A stretch of 64,000 nt of DNA from Bacteroidota bacterium (GTDB lineage: Bacteria; Bacteroidota; Ignavibacteria; Tepidaquicellales; Tepidaquicellaceae), in the NCBI GenBank assembly GCA_018266845.1, contig JAFDZO010000011.1, positions 62,001-126,000 on the forward strand, given 5' to 3'. Position 1 is the first letter of the stretch, and the number at the start of each line of letters is the position of its first letter. The notes under the pieces are model-generated. The model made no database searches and was not told the origin of the DNA. It was given only the letters and a program-made list of their open reading frames with translations. Positions 25,676 through 33,830 of this stretch are shown here, piece after piece. Made by a program: the position numbers and the translations under genes.

Positions 25676-27076
25676 TTAAAAAGAAGCGTTAAGTGATAGA
25701 ATAAGCTGACCTTTAAAATAGTTCTCCTGATGCCTGAAAGCCCAGTCGGCTCTTCCGACAAATCCGAAAGGAAGAATAAAATTTAAACCTGCGCCATAGC
25801 CGTTATAAAATCTCGTATAAAAGATGTTGTCTTTTTTGTTCCAAACTCCTCCGGCATCAAAAAACAGCGCGAGAAACATGCCAAACTTATAACTCAAGTC
25901 TTTAAAAACCGGAATTTGTTTAGCCATTGGCATATCTTTTCCGGGGATGTAAAACGGCTCGATAATAGGGATTCTAATTTCATTTGAATACAAAAGGAAG
26001 TTTTCTCCTTCAAACACATATTCGTTCCATCCTCTTATCGGTCTTGCATAATCCAACTGCTGATGATGGTAGTCAGCAATGTTTCCTCCCCAAAAAATAT
26101 TTCCGGCAATTCTTGATGCAAATGAGATTTTATATTTATCAGAAAGCTTAATGGGAATAAACTTCCTTATTGTCAGCCCTGCAGAGTTATAATTTACCAC
26201 ACTGCCGAAACCATACTTCACGTAATTTCCGCTGATTGATGCGCCTGCAAGAGAGTATTCGTATGAATCTCTTGTATCATAATCGAAGTTATAGCCAAAA
26301 GATACAAATTTGTCTTCCCCATCCGGCGATAAAGTTTTGCCGGTTACATAATCCGAGGTAGATACTCCGTTGAATCCAACAGATATGGAATTTGAGAACT
26401 CTTTAAAAATGAATTTTCCGATTGATGCCTGCAAATTCCAGTTAAAAGTTTTATACGTTTTTACTGAATCAGCATTGACGGGCAGGTTGCTTACAGAAAC
26501 AACGCTCTTATTATTATTTACGGAATAGCCGGCGCTAAATGATGAGAAGTAGTGCTGTTTTTTTCCAATCCATGGGATTGAATAGCTTATGTTAACGAAA
26601 GGGTCATAAAAAACTCCGAACGCTAAACCGAGTGTTTCATTTCTGCCTCTGAAGTTTCTCCATTTTACATTCATCCCAAGCCAGAGCTTGTTAAAATCGC
26701 CATCCTTTAATCCTCCCATCGGAATCGGCAGGATATACAAACCTTCCTCAACGGAAACAATTAAGCTGTAGCCTTTATCGCTTGAAGGAACGGGAATGAA
26801 ATCAATCTTTGTAAACAGCCCCAGATTATAGAGTCTTTCCATATCTCTTCGCAAAATGGAGACGCTTGTATATTCATTAGGCTTTGTTTCCATTTCACGG
26901 AGGATAATTTCCGGCTCCGTGGTCTTATTGCCTTCGATTACAATGTTTTCAATCAAAAGACGAATGTTATCTTCGGAAATAACGCTATCCACCACCATCT
27001 TTCCTGAATCCTGCTGGGCGGAAGATAACTGCCAGAAGCAAAAAAATACAACTATGACGGAAAGAAATTTTTTCAA
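25676..27076 (-). CDS. Omp85-family outer-membrane protein with one POTRA domain
   Basis: A 466-residue exported protein of the BamA/TamA superfamily. After the signal peptide (about 1-20) there is a single POTRA-like domain at about 40-112 (IENIVIEGNKTTEPEIILREM, LYNLGLFTKIDF), then a 16-strand-type barrel with many aromatic strand ends and a final LILSLNASF. Full BamA has five POTRA domains and is longer, so this is an accessory Omp85 protein. Its neighbours suggest an envelope operon: CoA-binding protein, DUF2723, this gene, rsmE, barrel protein. Confidence 0.82.
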   Translation of the reverse strand: MKKFLSVIVVFFCFWQLSSAQQDSGKMVVDSVISEDNIRLLIENIVIEGNKTTEPEIILREMETKPNEYTSVSILRRDMERLYNLGLFTKIDFIPVPSSDKGYSLIVSVEEGLYILPIPMGGLKDGDFNKLWLGMNVKWRNFRGRNETLGLAFGVFYDPFVNISYSIPWIGKKQHYFSSFSAGYSVNNNKSVVSVSNLPVNADSVKTYKTFNWNLQASIGKFIFKEFSNSISVGFNGVSTSDYVTGKTLSPDGEDKFVSFGYNFDYDTRDSYEYSLAGASISGNYVKYGFGSVVNYNSAGLTIRKFIPIKLSDKYKISFASRIAGNIFWGGNIADYHHQQLDYARPIRGWNEYVFEGENFLLYSNEIRIPIIEPFYIPGKDMPMAKQIPVFKDLSYKFGMFLALFFDAGGVWNKKDNIFYTRFYNGYGAGLNFILPFGFVGRADWAFRHQENYFKGQLILSLNASF

Positions 27077-27082
27077 CCGGAA

Positions 27083-29011
27083 TTAATTTTTTGGAGCAGC
27101 TTTTAGCTGCTTGATTTTATTCTGAAGCAGCTTTATTTCAGGACCTGCGGGGTTAACTTCGGCAGCTTTATTAATTAAAGCTTCTGCTTCATCATATTTT
27201 AAAAAGTTCATCAGATAATTAGCGCGGCTCATATAAGCATTATAGTATGCGTTCATTAGGAACTGATGGTAATAATCAGTTTGCTTTGAAATTTGAAATG
27301 AGAAATTAGGCATTGCATAGTTATCATATTCGGCAGCAGATTTCATGTATCTTACCAATAATCCCTGAGGAATTTTCATATAGTTATTTGCAAAGCTTTC
27401 AGCTTTTGCTGATTCAATTTCAAAAGTTGTGAAAAAGTTTCTGTTCGGATTTTTCTCAACAAAACTCGTAAGCAGTTCCTTAAAATAGGTCTGAATTTTC
27501 ATTAAGTCCTGCCTGTCGCTTTCAGTAGTCGGCTTTGTATATCTATCGGGGAATTTTTCAAACTTCAATAGCTCATTATAGTAAACCTCGAACTCTCCCC
27601 TGCTGTTTTCATAAACTTCCGGGTAGTGCATTTTTATAAACGGAATATACCATGATTTTCTTAAAAGCTCTTTATCAATTACTACTAAATCTTTTCTTAT
27701 GCCTTCCACATACTGAAAGTACATAGATGCCGAAAGCCAGAAATCCCACTGAGTTGACAAAACAATCGAGTTTTGAGGAGCGGAATTGAATACATTAAAA
27801 GTATAGTCCTTTACATAGTAATTTTGGCTTTCATTAACAGACTTATAGCTGTTTATCATCGGAAACAATGCAACAAAAATTAATATCGTTGAAACAGCTT
27901 TTTGCATTCCTTCCTTAAAACGCTTAACTATGAAGTAAATTCCGAACCCAATCCAGATTGCAGTAACAATGTATGCAAGTAAAAAGTACGAGTCAATATC
28001 ATGAATATCATAATTGCTTGCGTATATAACACAAAATCCTGCCAATAGAGCAGTATAAAAAAACATCTTAATGCTTTTAATAGCCAATTCTATTAATCCC
28101 AGAATTGCAAGAATAAGCGGAGCATAAAAAAACTCTAACGGAAAAGCCCCTGTAAAATATTCAAGCTGCTTAAACATATTATCACTGCCTGTAAACATCC
28201 AGACACTGAATTGTTTTCCCGAAACGTGGCGGTAAAAATTTGCCCATGTATCAGGATGCCCCCATGCAAGTACGGGATTATTTGCCCTAACCGGCAGATA
28301 AATATAAACCGAAAGCCCGATAAGGAATGGTATGGCAAGAAGAGCAATTCTCTGGAAAGAAAGTTTGTTAAACCCGTTAACGGCAAAAAACAAATACAGA
28401 AAGCCTACCGATAAAAATATCGTTGAAAGGTGGTTAGTAAAACTAAGCCCCAGAACAAAAGCGAAAAGCAGCCAGCTTTTTTCCCTTGCAAGCAAACTGC
28501 CTTTTAAATCACCGGATGTAAGATTGCACGCTTTTAGAAATAAAGTAATATTGGCAACTATAAAAAAAGTATGAAGCGAATAAACTTCGATTGCATTTGA
28601 CGTATCCCAAAATGTTTTTGAGAATGCCAGAACTAAAGAGGCGGCAAAAGAAATATTATACACGGAAATATCAGAAAGTCTGTCTTCCCAAGTATCATCA
28701 TTTAACTTTAGTCTAGTAAACAGAAATACCATTAAACTAAAGAACATAGATACGGTAACCGAAGAGATTACTGCGCACATAAAATTGAGACTATACACAA
28801 CCGAGCCGAATGGCAGCAGGCTGAATAAATGCCCAAGAATTGTAAACAGCGGATAACCTGTAGGATGCGCAACTCCGAGCTTTGCGCAGACGGTTGTCAG
28901 TTCTCCGGCATCAATAAATGTAACAGTCGGCGCCAGTGTAGCCACATAGGCAATGAACGGAATGATAAAAGATAAAACCTGATATATTAGTTTAGTTTTA
29001 TTCGTATTCAT
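27083..29011 (-). CDS. DUF2723 (GT117-type) membrane glycosyltransferase
   Basis: A 642-residue membrane protein of the DUF2723/TMEM260 family, which are GT-C-like protein O-mannosyltransferases. The N-terminal signature is APTVTFIDAGELTTVCAKLG (Asp34, Glu37) followed by HPTGYPLF (His49). About ten membrane helices occupy residues 10-395. A soluble domain follows, ending in a TPR-like helix pair (YDEAEALINKAAEVNP). It may glycosylate exported proteins, such as the abundant T9SS cargo, but that link is inferred. Confidence 0.85.
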   Translation of the reverse strand: MNTNKTKLIYQVLSFIIPFIAYVATLAPTVTFIDAGELTTVCAKLGVAHPTGYPLFTILGHLFSLLPFGSVVYSLNFMCAVISSVTVSMFFSLMVFLFTRLKLNDDTWEDRLSDISVYNISFAASLVLAFSKTFWDTSNAIEVYSLHTFFIVANITLFLKACNLTSGDLKGSLLAREKSWLLFAFVLGLSFTNHLSTIFLSVGFLYLFFAVNGFNKLSFQRIALLAIPFLIGLSVYIYLPVRANNPVLAWGHPDTWANFYRHVSGKQFSVWMFTGSDNMFKQLEYFTGAFPLEFFYAPLILAILGLIELAIKSIKMFFYTALLAGFCVIYASNYDIHDIDSYFLLAYIVTAIWIGFGIYFIVKRFKEGMQKAVSTILIFVALFPMINSYKSVNESQNYYVKDYTFNVFNSAPQNSIVLSTQWDFWLSASMYFQYVEGIRKDLVVIDKELLRKSWYIPFIKMHYPEVYENSRGEFEVYYNELLKFEKFPDRYTKPTTESDRQDLMKIQTYFKELLTSFVEKNPNRNFFTTFEIESAKAESFANNYMKIPQGLLVRYMKSAAEYDNYAMPNFSFQISKQTDYYHQFLMNAYYNAYMSRANYLMNFLKYDEAEALINKAAEVNPAGPEIKLLQNKIKQLKAAPKN

Positions 29012-29023
29012 AAAAAGTTAAAA

Positions 29024-29437
29024 TCACTTTTGTACTTTTGGATTTAATTTGTGTTCTACATAGATGCACTTATCTTCAATGTAGGTGAAGCCCATACTTA
29101 TTGCTTTTTCCCGCGCTTCATCATTAATTACTTCAAGCTGCGTCCAGATTACTTTTGGCTTATACGGAAGAGAAAGCACTTCATCAATAATTCCGGGCAG
29201 CGCATCGGGGTTTCTAAAAATGTTCACAATCTCAATTTCATCAGGGATTTCACCCAAAGAACCGTAACACATAATGCCGTCAACTGTTTTTCCGGCAAGC
29301 TTTGGGTTAACTCCGAAAACGGCATATCCGTTATTCATAAGGTATATCCCAATTCTGTTGCTCTCTCTGAAGGGCTTATCGGAATAACCTAAGACGGCAA
29401 TTTTTTTATAAGAATTCAATATCTCAGCCGTATCCAT
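29024..29437 (-). CDS. CoA-binding domain protein (YccU-like)
   Basis: A 137-residue Rossmann-fold protein of the CoA_binding_2 family. IAVLGYSDKPFRESNRIGIYL near the N-terminus and GVNPKLAGKTVDGIMCYGSL are typical. The C-terminus has KVIWTQLEVINDEAREKA. It is the first gene of the five-gene minus-strand run. Function beyond CoA binding is not established. Confidence 0.85.
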   Translation of the reverse strand: MDTAEILNSYKKIAVLGYSDKPFRESNRIGIYLMNNGYAVFGVNPKLAGKTVDGIMCYGSLGEIPDEIEIVNIFRNPDALPGIIDEVLSLPYKPKVIWTQLEVINDEAREKAISMGFTYIEDKCIYVEHKLNPKVQK

Positions 29438-29453
29438 AATGCGTAATTATAAA

Positions 29454-29483
29454 AAAAGGGTTTGAACTTCTTCAAACCCTTTT
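29454..29483. terminator. 13-bp hairpin, terminator of the CADD-like gene
   Basis: AAAAGGGTTTGAA, loop CTTC, TTCAAACCCTTTT: perfect 13-bp stem with A and T tracts on both sides, so it can act in either direction. It lies 24 bases after the minus-strand stop at 29508. Confidence 0.85.
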
Positions 29484-29507
29484 ACAATAAATATATTTCA
29501 AAAAAAA

Positions 29508-30197
29508 TTAATGAACACAATAGTTTTTGTAAACTCCGTCAAGGAATCCCCACATTAGCTTTGAAGAAGCTTCAGCGGCTTTTATTGCATCGTTTTGCTT
29601 TGCATCGCTATCAGTTTTCTTTAATATAATATCCAATTCATCTTTTGAGTGATACACATCTGCCTCCTCGTGAACTGTAAAAAACTCGATTGCTTTATTT
29701 GCATCTACGCCGTAGAATTTCTTTAAGCCGTCAATTTTAGTTCTCGAAATTTCCGGTACCTGCATTTCATAAGCATATAAAGCAGCAAGCCCTTTGATAT
29801 ATTCTTCTGACTTGGTTAAGTCATACATTCCGTTTACCAAATCGTTCACTTCTTTGAGCGGTTCGGCATTTTTTACTTCTTCTTCCGATAATCCAAGACC
29901 TGCGGCAAAGTTAATCCATAATGCAGGATGATTATCAATTCCGGTTTTAAATCCTTCTTCGTCAGCTAAATTTTCAAGTAAAGTTTTTCTGATTTCAATA
30001 TCATCGCAATTTGAATGCACTGCGCTGACAAATCTTGGGAAATGCTTTACGAAGTGATAATATTGTTTTGCATATTCTCTTAATTCGCCGATAGTAAGCG
30101 CGCCTTCGTTCCACCTTTGATAGAACGGATGCTCAAGCAAACTACTTTTTGAAATTACAGAATTGAGTTCATAAACGAAATTTTCTTGATTTAGCAT
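29508..30197 (-). CDS. CADD-like diiron protein (candidate self-sacrificing pABA synthase)
   Basis: A 229-residue heme-oxygenase-fold protein related to TenA/PqqC and closest to chlamydial CADD. The C-terminal metal motif is His176-EEA-Asp180-VY-His183, with Glu144 (YAYEMQVP) and His90 (NHPALW); Glu80/81 are in LADEEG. From memory, chlamydial CADD uses His88, Glu142, His174, Asp178 and His181, each two positions lower, and Lys152, which would match Lys154 here. CADD makes p-aminobenzoate for folate from its own residues. A plain TenA or redox protein remains possible. Confidence 0.75.
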   Translation of the reverse strand: MLNQENFVYELNSVISKSSLLEHPFYQRWNEGALTIGELREYAKQYYHFVKHFPRFVSAVHSNCDDIEIRKTLLENLADEEGFKTGIDNHPALWINFAAGLGLSEEEVKNAEPLKEVNDLVNGMYDLTKSEEYIKGLAALYAYEMQVPEISRTKIDGLKKFYGVDANKAIEFFTVHEEADVYHSKDELDIILKKTDSDAKQNDAIKAAEASSKLMWGFLDGVYKNYCVH

Positions 30198-30285
30198 TGT
30201 AAAAAGTTTTTAATTCTGGAATTAGTAAATTTAAAATATTTTTATTAAAAAGAACATTACAAATTATTTCTTAATATAAATGGCA

Positions 30286-31455
30286 TTACTTATTTTTATC
30301 CCATACTTTCTGAAAATTTTCCAAGTCCTTTTGCCAGACCTCTTCTCCGCCCGTTGAAACCTCCGGGAACATTTTTTTCTTATGCTTCAGGTAGTTCTTA
30401 GCTATTGCATACTCCCCAAGAAAATAGTACACTTCACCAAGCGTATCCCACGAATTGGGGTCAGACGGATTTACTTGCGCCTGAATAATTGCAAAGTCCA
30501 ATGCGCGTTCAAATTCTTTTTTCCTTAGCTCTGTATAAACACAGCTATTGAATATGCTTGTAGGGATGTTTTTGTTTATAGCTACTCTTATTATCTCATC
30601 ACGTGTATTTTTCAGAACACCTGAGCTTATAGATAAATATTTATCCATAATATCCGCAGATTTAATTCCATTCAAATTCACATTCTGTAATCCTTCGTAT
30701 GGCTGCATATCATTATCTTCTTTTTTTTCATGGCTCAGCCGTATTAAAAAATCCGGCTTGATGTTTCTCAGTTTCAAAAAGTTATACAAGTTTTCTTCTC
30801 TGCCGGAAAGAAGCTGCTTGCCGTCAACCGGCTCTCCCATCCATTTAGTGTACATGCAGGCAGCGTGCATACAATTATATTTCGGGAAATAGCAATAAAG
30901 ATAATCTTTTGTAGGCGTGCTGGGAAAGTTCTTTTGGTCAAATCTATATATTATTACTTCGTTAAAACTATCCGCAATTCGCAGCGAGTCCCCCGGAACA
31001 AAAATTATTTTTTCAGCATTCTTGCTTATCACATTGGAATCTGCAAAAGTTTTAATCACTTTAAAATTTTCCTCAGTGGTTATTAAGCTCACATTATTAT
31101 TGAGGAATGGGCTGACGCTTGAAATGCTGTGCGGATGCCAATGGCTATGCGCAAAATATTTTAACGGCTTATTGGGAAAATTGGCTTTTAAAGTCCGAAG
31201 GATTTTTTCGCCGCCGGCTATATCATCTTTAAGCTCTTTCGCGCCGCCGCCAAGGTCAATTATCGGGGCTTCAAGCAGAAACAGAAAATCGCTGAACTCT
31301 ATGATAGTGCTTTTCGAATTTGAAGAATCGAAATACATAAAATACATTCCGTCGTAAATTTTGCGGATTTTATTGCAGGATGTATCCTGCTGCGCAAATG
31401 ATTTCGCGGAAATGCTCATACAAAAAAGACAAAGGAGAATTTTTACAAGTTTCAT
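30286..31455 (-). CDS. Exported degenerate metallo-beta-lactamase-fold protein with TPR tail
   Basis: A 389-residue exported protein with a signal peptide at 1-21. YFAHSHWHPHS at 100-110 sits where MBL-fold enzymes have HxHxDH: His103 and His105 are kept, but the Asp position is His107 and the next His position is Pro108. LEAPIIDLGGG precedes it in the usual place. A second metal site is uncertain. The last 80 residues form a TPR-like pair (NSWDTLGEVYYFLGEYAIAKNYL). Loss of the full motif suggests altered metal use or an inactive fold. It is the only gene in its direction before the methyltransferase. Confidence 0.65.
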   Translation of the reverse strand: MKLVKILLCLFCMSISAKSFAQQDTSCNKIRKIYDGMYFMYFDSSNSKSTIIEFSDFLFLLEAPIIDLGGGAKELKDDIAGGEKILRTLKANFPNKPLKYFAHSHWHPHSISSVSPFLNNNVSLITTEENFKVIKTFADSNVISKNAEKIIFVPGDSLRIADSFNEVIIYRFDQKNFPSTPTKDYLYCYFPKYNCMHAACMYTKWMGEPVDGKQLLSGREENLYNFLKLRNIKPDFLIRLSHEKKEDNDMQPYEGLQNVNLNGIKSADIMDKYLSISSGVLKNTRDEIIRVAINKNIPTSIFNSCVYTELRKKEFERALDFAIIQAQVNPSDPNSWDTLGEVYYFLGEYAIAKNYLKHKKKMFPEVSTGGEEVWQKDLENFQKVWDKNK

Positions 31456-31566
31456 TTTTGATAGATTAGTATATAAATATTACTCAAATAAATAATAAAA
31501 ACGAGTCGAATATATGTAGTTTAATTCTTTCCAAATAACTAAATTAAAATTCATTTTTAATTATAT

Positions 31567-32376
31567 ATGAAAATTTCTGATACCTCGGCGCTTGTCTTAA
31601 ACTGGACTTCCCCGGCTTTATGGAAATCTCAAAATGCCAAAGAATATTTTTCCCGGCTCGATTTAAGCGCAGGCAGCGAATTACTGGCTCTGTTTGACGA
31701 GACAGAAGACTATATGCACACACAGGCAGTAAGTAACAGGAAATTTTTCGTTAGAAAATGCGGAGTGGATTTTTTAGAGAAAAACCCGCACGGACAAGTT
31801 GTAATTCTTGCTGCCGGAATAGCCCCTCTTTCAGTGGAGCTTGCCTCGCTTTATCCTGAAAGCAAAGTTTTTGATGTTGATAAATTTTTAATGAGTGATA
31901 AAGAAAAATATCTTGGAGGGGTCTGTCCGAATATAAAATTCATTGAGTGCGATATTACTAACATAGAGCTGCTGCACGAAAAACTTCTTGAAAATAATTG
32001 GAACAGAAGCGAACCAATGATATTAATTATGGAAGGTATAATATACTACCTTAACAGGTATGATTTAGAGGATATATTAATTTTTTTTGCCGAAAGCAAT
32101 TCGGTATTTGCCTGCGATTTCGGAATTAAGCCGGAATTTGTGAATGGAAACAACAGAAAATACGGAACGGAAGTATTTAGAAAAATTATGGAGAAAGTCG
32201 GCTTATCATCTATGTATTTTTACGAACCAAATAATTTTCTAAAGCTCTTAAAAAAAGCGGGATTCAAATTACCCGTAAGATATACTATGCGTGATGTGCA
32301 AATCGAGCGTACCGGAAAGCCCGAGCCGTTTGATTATGAAGAGCCGGGATGGATTAGCTGTGTGAGAAATAGTTAG
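31567..32376 (+). CDS. Class I SAM methyltransferase, leucine carboxyl methyltransferase-like
   Basis: A 269-residue soluble methyltransferase. It resembles the LCMT/PPM1-type and polyketide-associated O-methyltransferase group: VSNRKFFVRKCGVDFL, then the SAM loop VVILAAGIAPLSVELA, Asp in VFDVDKFLM, IKFIECDI and ILIMEGIIYYL. The natural substrate is unknown. Its TAG stop overlaps the convergent toxin stop by two bases. Confidence 0.78.
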   Translation: MKISDTSALVLNWTSPALWKSQNAKEYFSRLDLSAGSELLALFDETEDYMHTQAVSNRKFFVRKCGVDFLEKNPHGQVVILAAGIAPLSVELASLYPESKVFDVDKFLMSDKEKYLGGVCPNIKFIECDITNIELLHEKLLENNWNRSEPMILIMEGIIYYLNRYDLEDILIFFAESNSVFACDFGIKPEFVNGNNRKYGTEVFRKIMEKVGLSSMYFYEPNNFLKLLKKAGFKLPVRYTMRDVQIERTGKPEPFDYEEPGWISCVRNS

Positions 32377-32762
32377 AATTTAAGTTCATTTCTCAATCTT
32401 ATTTTTATTACAGAATTATTATTTTCTGCGACTACTATAAAAGGTGTTTTTAATATTAAATCTGAATTTAAAAGGTGTTGAAATGTGTCAATGTGAATTT
32501 TTGAAGAAATATGCCCTGGCTTTAGATAAATTATCCCGAAAAAGTTATACAGGTTAGTATAGACAATTTTCCCAAAATCTTTATCTTGCGTAATTATTAC
32601 TCTGCTTTCATCATTGGAGATTTTTAAAACTTCCACATCATTGATTCCAAATAAATTTTCGCTTTTAATATCTTTTATATTAAGATTTAATTTTTTCAGA
32701 TAGTCAATAAAATCAACAGGTAAGTTTTCATCCACTAAAAATTAATAATCTTTTAGCTGCAT
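32373..32762 (-). pseudogene. DUF5615 PIN-like toxin with in-frame TAA at codon 7
   Basis: The conserved body from GTG 32735 encodes a DUF5615 protein: DENLP near the start, VIITQDKDFGKIV in the middle, and a basic tail. DUF5615 proteins are PIN-like partners of DUF433 antitoxins. The coupled start would be the ATG at 32762-32760, which overlaps the DUF433 stop (TAATG). Read from there it gives MQLKDY, then TAA at 32744-32742, then FLVDENLP. The residues FLVDENLP match the family start, so the TAA looks like a nonsense mutation. Restart at GTG 32735 would give a 120-residue protein that keeps the Asp. It may be weakly expressed or dead. Confidence 0.6.
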
Positions 32763-32998
32763 TATGCGTCATGCTTTATTTCGACGAGAATTTCATTTTT
32801 CAAAAAATCTGTCGCATATTGAACAGCTTCCTTTATAGAATCTTCAGATAGGTGAGGGTAAGATGCGTGAATATCTTTTATAGATGAACCGTTTGAAATC
32901 CATTCCAAAATCAATTCTACACTAATGCGAGTACCTTTTATTATCGGCTTTCCTCCCAAAATTAGAGGATCGGCTGTTATATAATTATATTTTTCCAT
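32762..32998 (-). CDS. DUF433 antitoxin
   Basis: A 78-residue DUF433 protein from ATG 32998 (a TTG six bases upstream is less likely). The family pattern is ITADPLILGGKPIIKGTRIS followed by VELILEWISNGSSIKDIHASYPHL and a final EAVQYATDFL, a winged helix-turn-helix. It is expected to bind and neutralise the DUF5615 toxin and to repress the operon. Its leader (32999-33082) is almost the same as that of the second antitoxin gene at 33731. Confidence 0.85.
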   Translation of the reverse strand: MEKYNYITADPLILGGKPIIKGTRISVELILEWISNGSSIKDIHASYPHLSEDSIKEAVQYATDFLKNEILVEIKHDA

Positions 32999-33082
32999 AT
33001 CCAAATTTATAAAATTAATATAACTATTTCACTATATATCTACAAAAAAGGCGTTCATTGTACGCCTTTAATTTTTTCGATA
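32995..33082. repeat. 88-bp duplicated toxin-antitoxin leader, copy A
   Basis: Aligns without gaps to 33728-33815 with about eight mismatches by eye. The block begins at each antitoxin start codon, spans the upstream region and includes the AAAGGCGT terminator hairpin of the preceding gene. Confidence 0.85.
33040..33069 (-). terminator. Terminator of the PIN toxin gene
   Basis: AAAGGCGT, loop TCATTGT, ACGCCTTT; the plus-strand AAAAAA on the left is the T-tract of the minus strand. It follows the toxin stop at 33101. Confidence 0.75.
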
Positions 33083-33100
33083 CCGGTAAAAACACATGCA

Positions 33101-33535
33101 TTAAACATTTTTAACAAGCTGCTTTAACTCGGCTATCTTTACAATGAATGTATTTTCAAATTTATGGAGTGATAATAAATCTTTATCGCCTGTTAAAATA
33201 AAATCTGCGTTAGAATCTCTGGCAAGAGCAAGTAAAAAATTATCATTCTTGTCCCTGCAAACATTTATATCTGATACAACTTTAACTAAAACTCCAAACT
33301 TTAACAGAATTTCAGTTAACAAATTTACCTGTTCTTTTAAAATATATTTTAGGAATTTAGGGCGTGATGAAACTCTGACAATTTCACCGACTAATTCCTC
33401 GCTAATTATCAAATCAATTTTTCCATCATTAATCAGTTTGAAAATAAAATTAAAATCAGTATTTATGAGAAAACTGATAAAAATGTTTGTATCAATAATA
33501 ATTTTAAGATTTGAGCGCCCTTTTTCGTCTTTCAT
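33101..33535 (-). CDS. PIN-domain toxin (COG1569-type)
   Basis: A 144-residue PIN-fold RNase-type toxin. The acidic residues lie in IIIDTNIFISFL (Asp15), SEELVGEI, RDKNDNFLLALA and LTGDKDLL. SSRPKF and the KYILKE stretch match the putative TA-system PIN family. The start overlaps the antitoxin gene by 32 bases, supporting translational coupling. It is the second gene of a two-gene module set between gcvP and the DUF433 module. Confidence 0.82.
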   Translation of the reverse strand: MKDEKGRSNLKIIIDTNIFISFLINTDFNFIFKLINDGKIDLIISEELVGEIVRVSSRPKFLKYILKEQVNLLTEILLKFGVLVKVVSDINVCRDKNDNFLLALARDSNADFILTGDKDLLSLHKFENTFIVKIAELKQLVKNV

Positions 33536-33731
33536 CCTTGACTTCTGCAGTAATCTCTTTTAATGAAAGTTTTTTTTTATTTTTATTTTGATTTCTTATT
33601 TTTTCAACAAGAGCTAAAAAATCTTTGCGGGCTTTTTGAGTATCCGTAATACTAATTAGCTTTAAATCGGCAAGATCATTCAATATGCTTTTTGCCTTTG
33701 GATTTAATATTTTGACCTGTATTGATTCCAT
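33504..33731 (-). CDS. Antitoxin of the PIN toxin
   Basis: A 75-residue basic protein starting MESIQVKILNPKAKSILNDL and containing ADLKLISI and SLKEITAEVKDERRKRA. This pattern is common in small antitoxins in front of COG1569-type PIN toxins. It overlaps the toxin start by 32 bases. The predicted function follows mainly from this pairing. Confidence 0.72.
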   Translation of the reverse strand: MESIQVKILNPKAKSILNDLADLKLISITDTQKARKDFLALVEKIRNQNKNKKKLSLKEITAEVKDERRKRALKS

Positions 33732-33815
33732 ACTCTAATTTAAAAAATTAATACAACTATTTCACTGTATATCTACAAAAAAGGCGTTCATTGAACGCCT
33801 TTAATTTTTCCGATA
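33728..33815. repeat. 88-bp duplicated toxin-antitoxin leader, copy B
   Basis: Second copy of the block at 32995-33082, running from the antitoxin ATG into the terminator after gcvP. The PIN module lies exactly between the two copies. Confidence 0.85.
33774..33802 (-). terminator. Terminator of gcvP
   Basis: AAAGGCGTT, loop CATTG, AACGCCTTT, with plus-strand AAAAAA to the left giving the minus-strand T-tract. It is 29 bases after the gcvP stop. Confidence 0.8.
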
Positions 33816-33830
33816 ACTGTTTACTGATGA

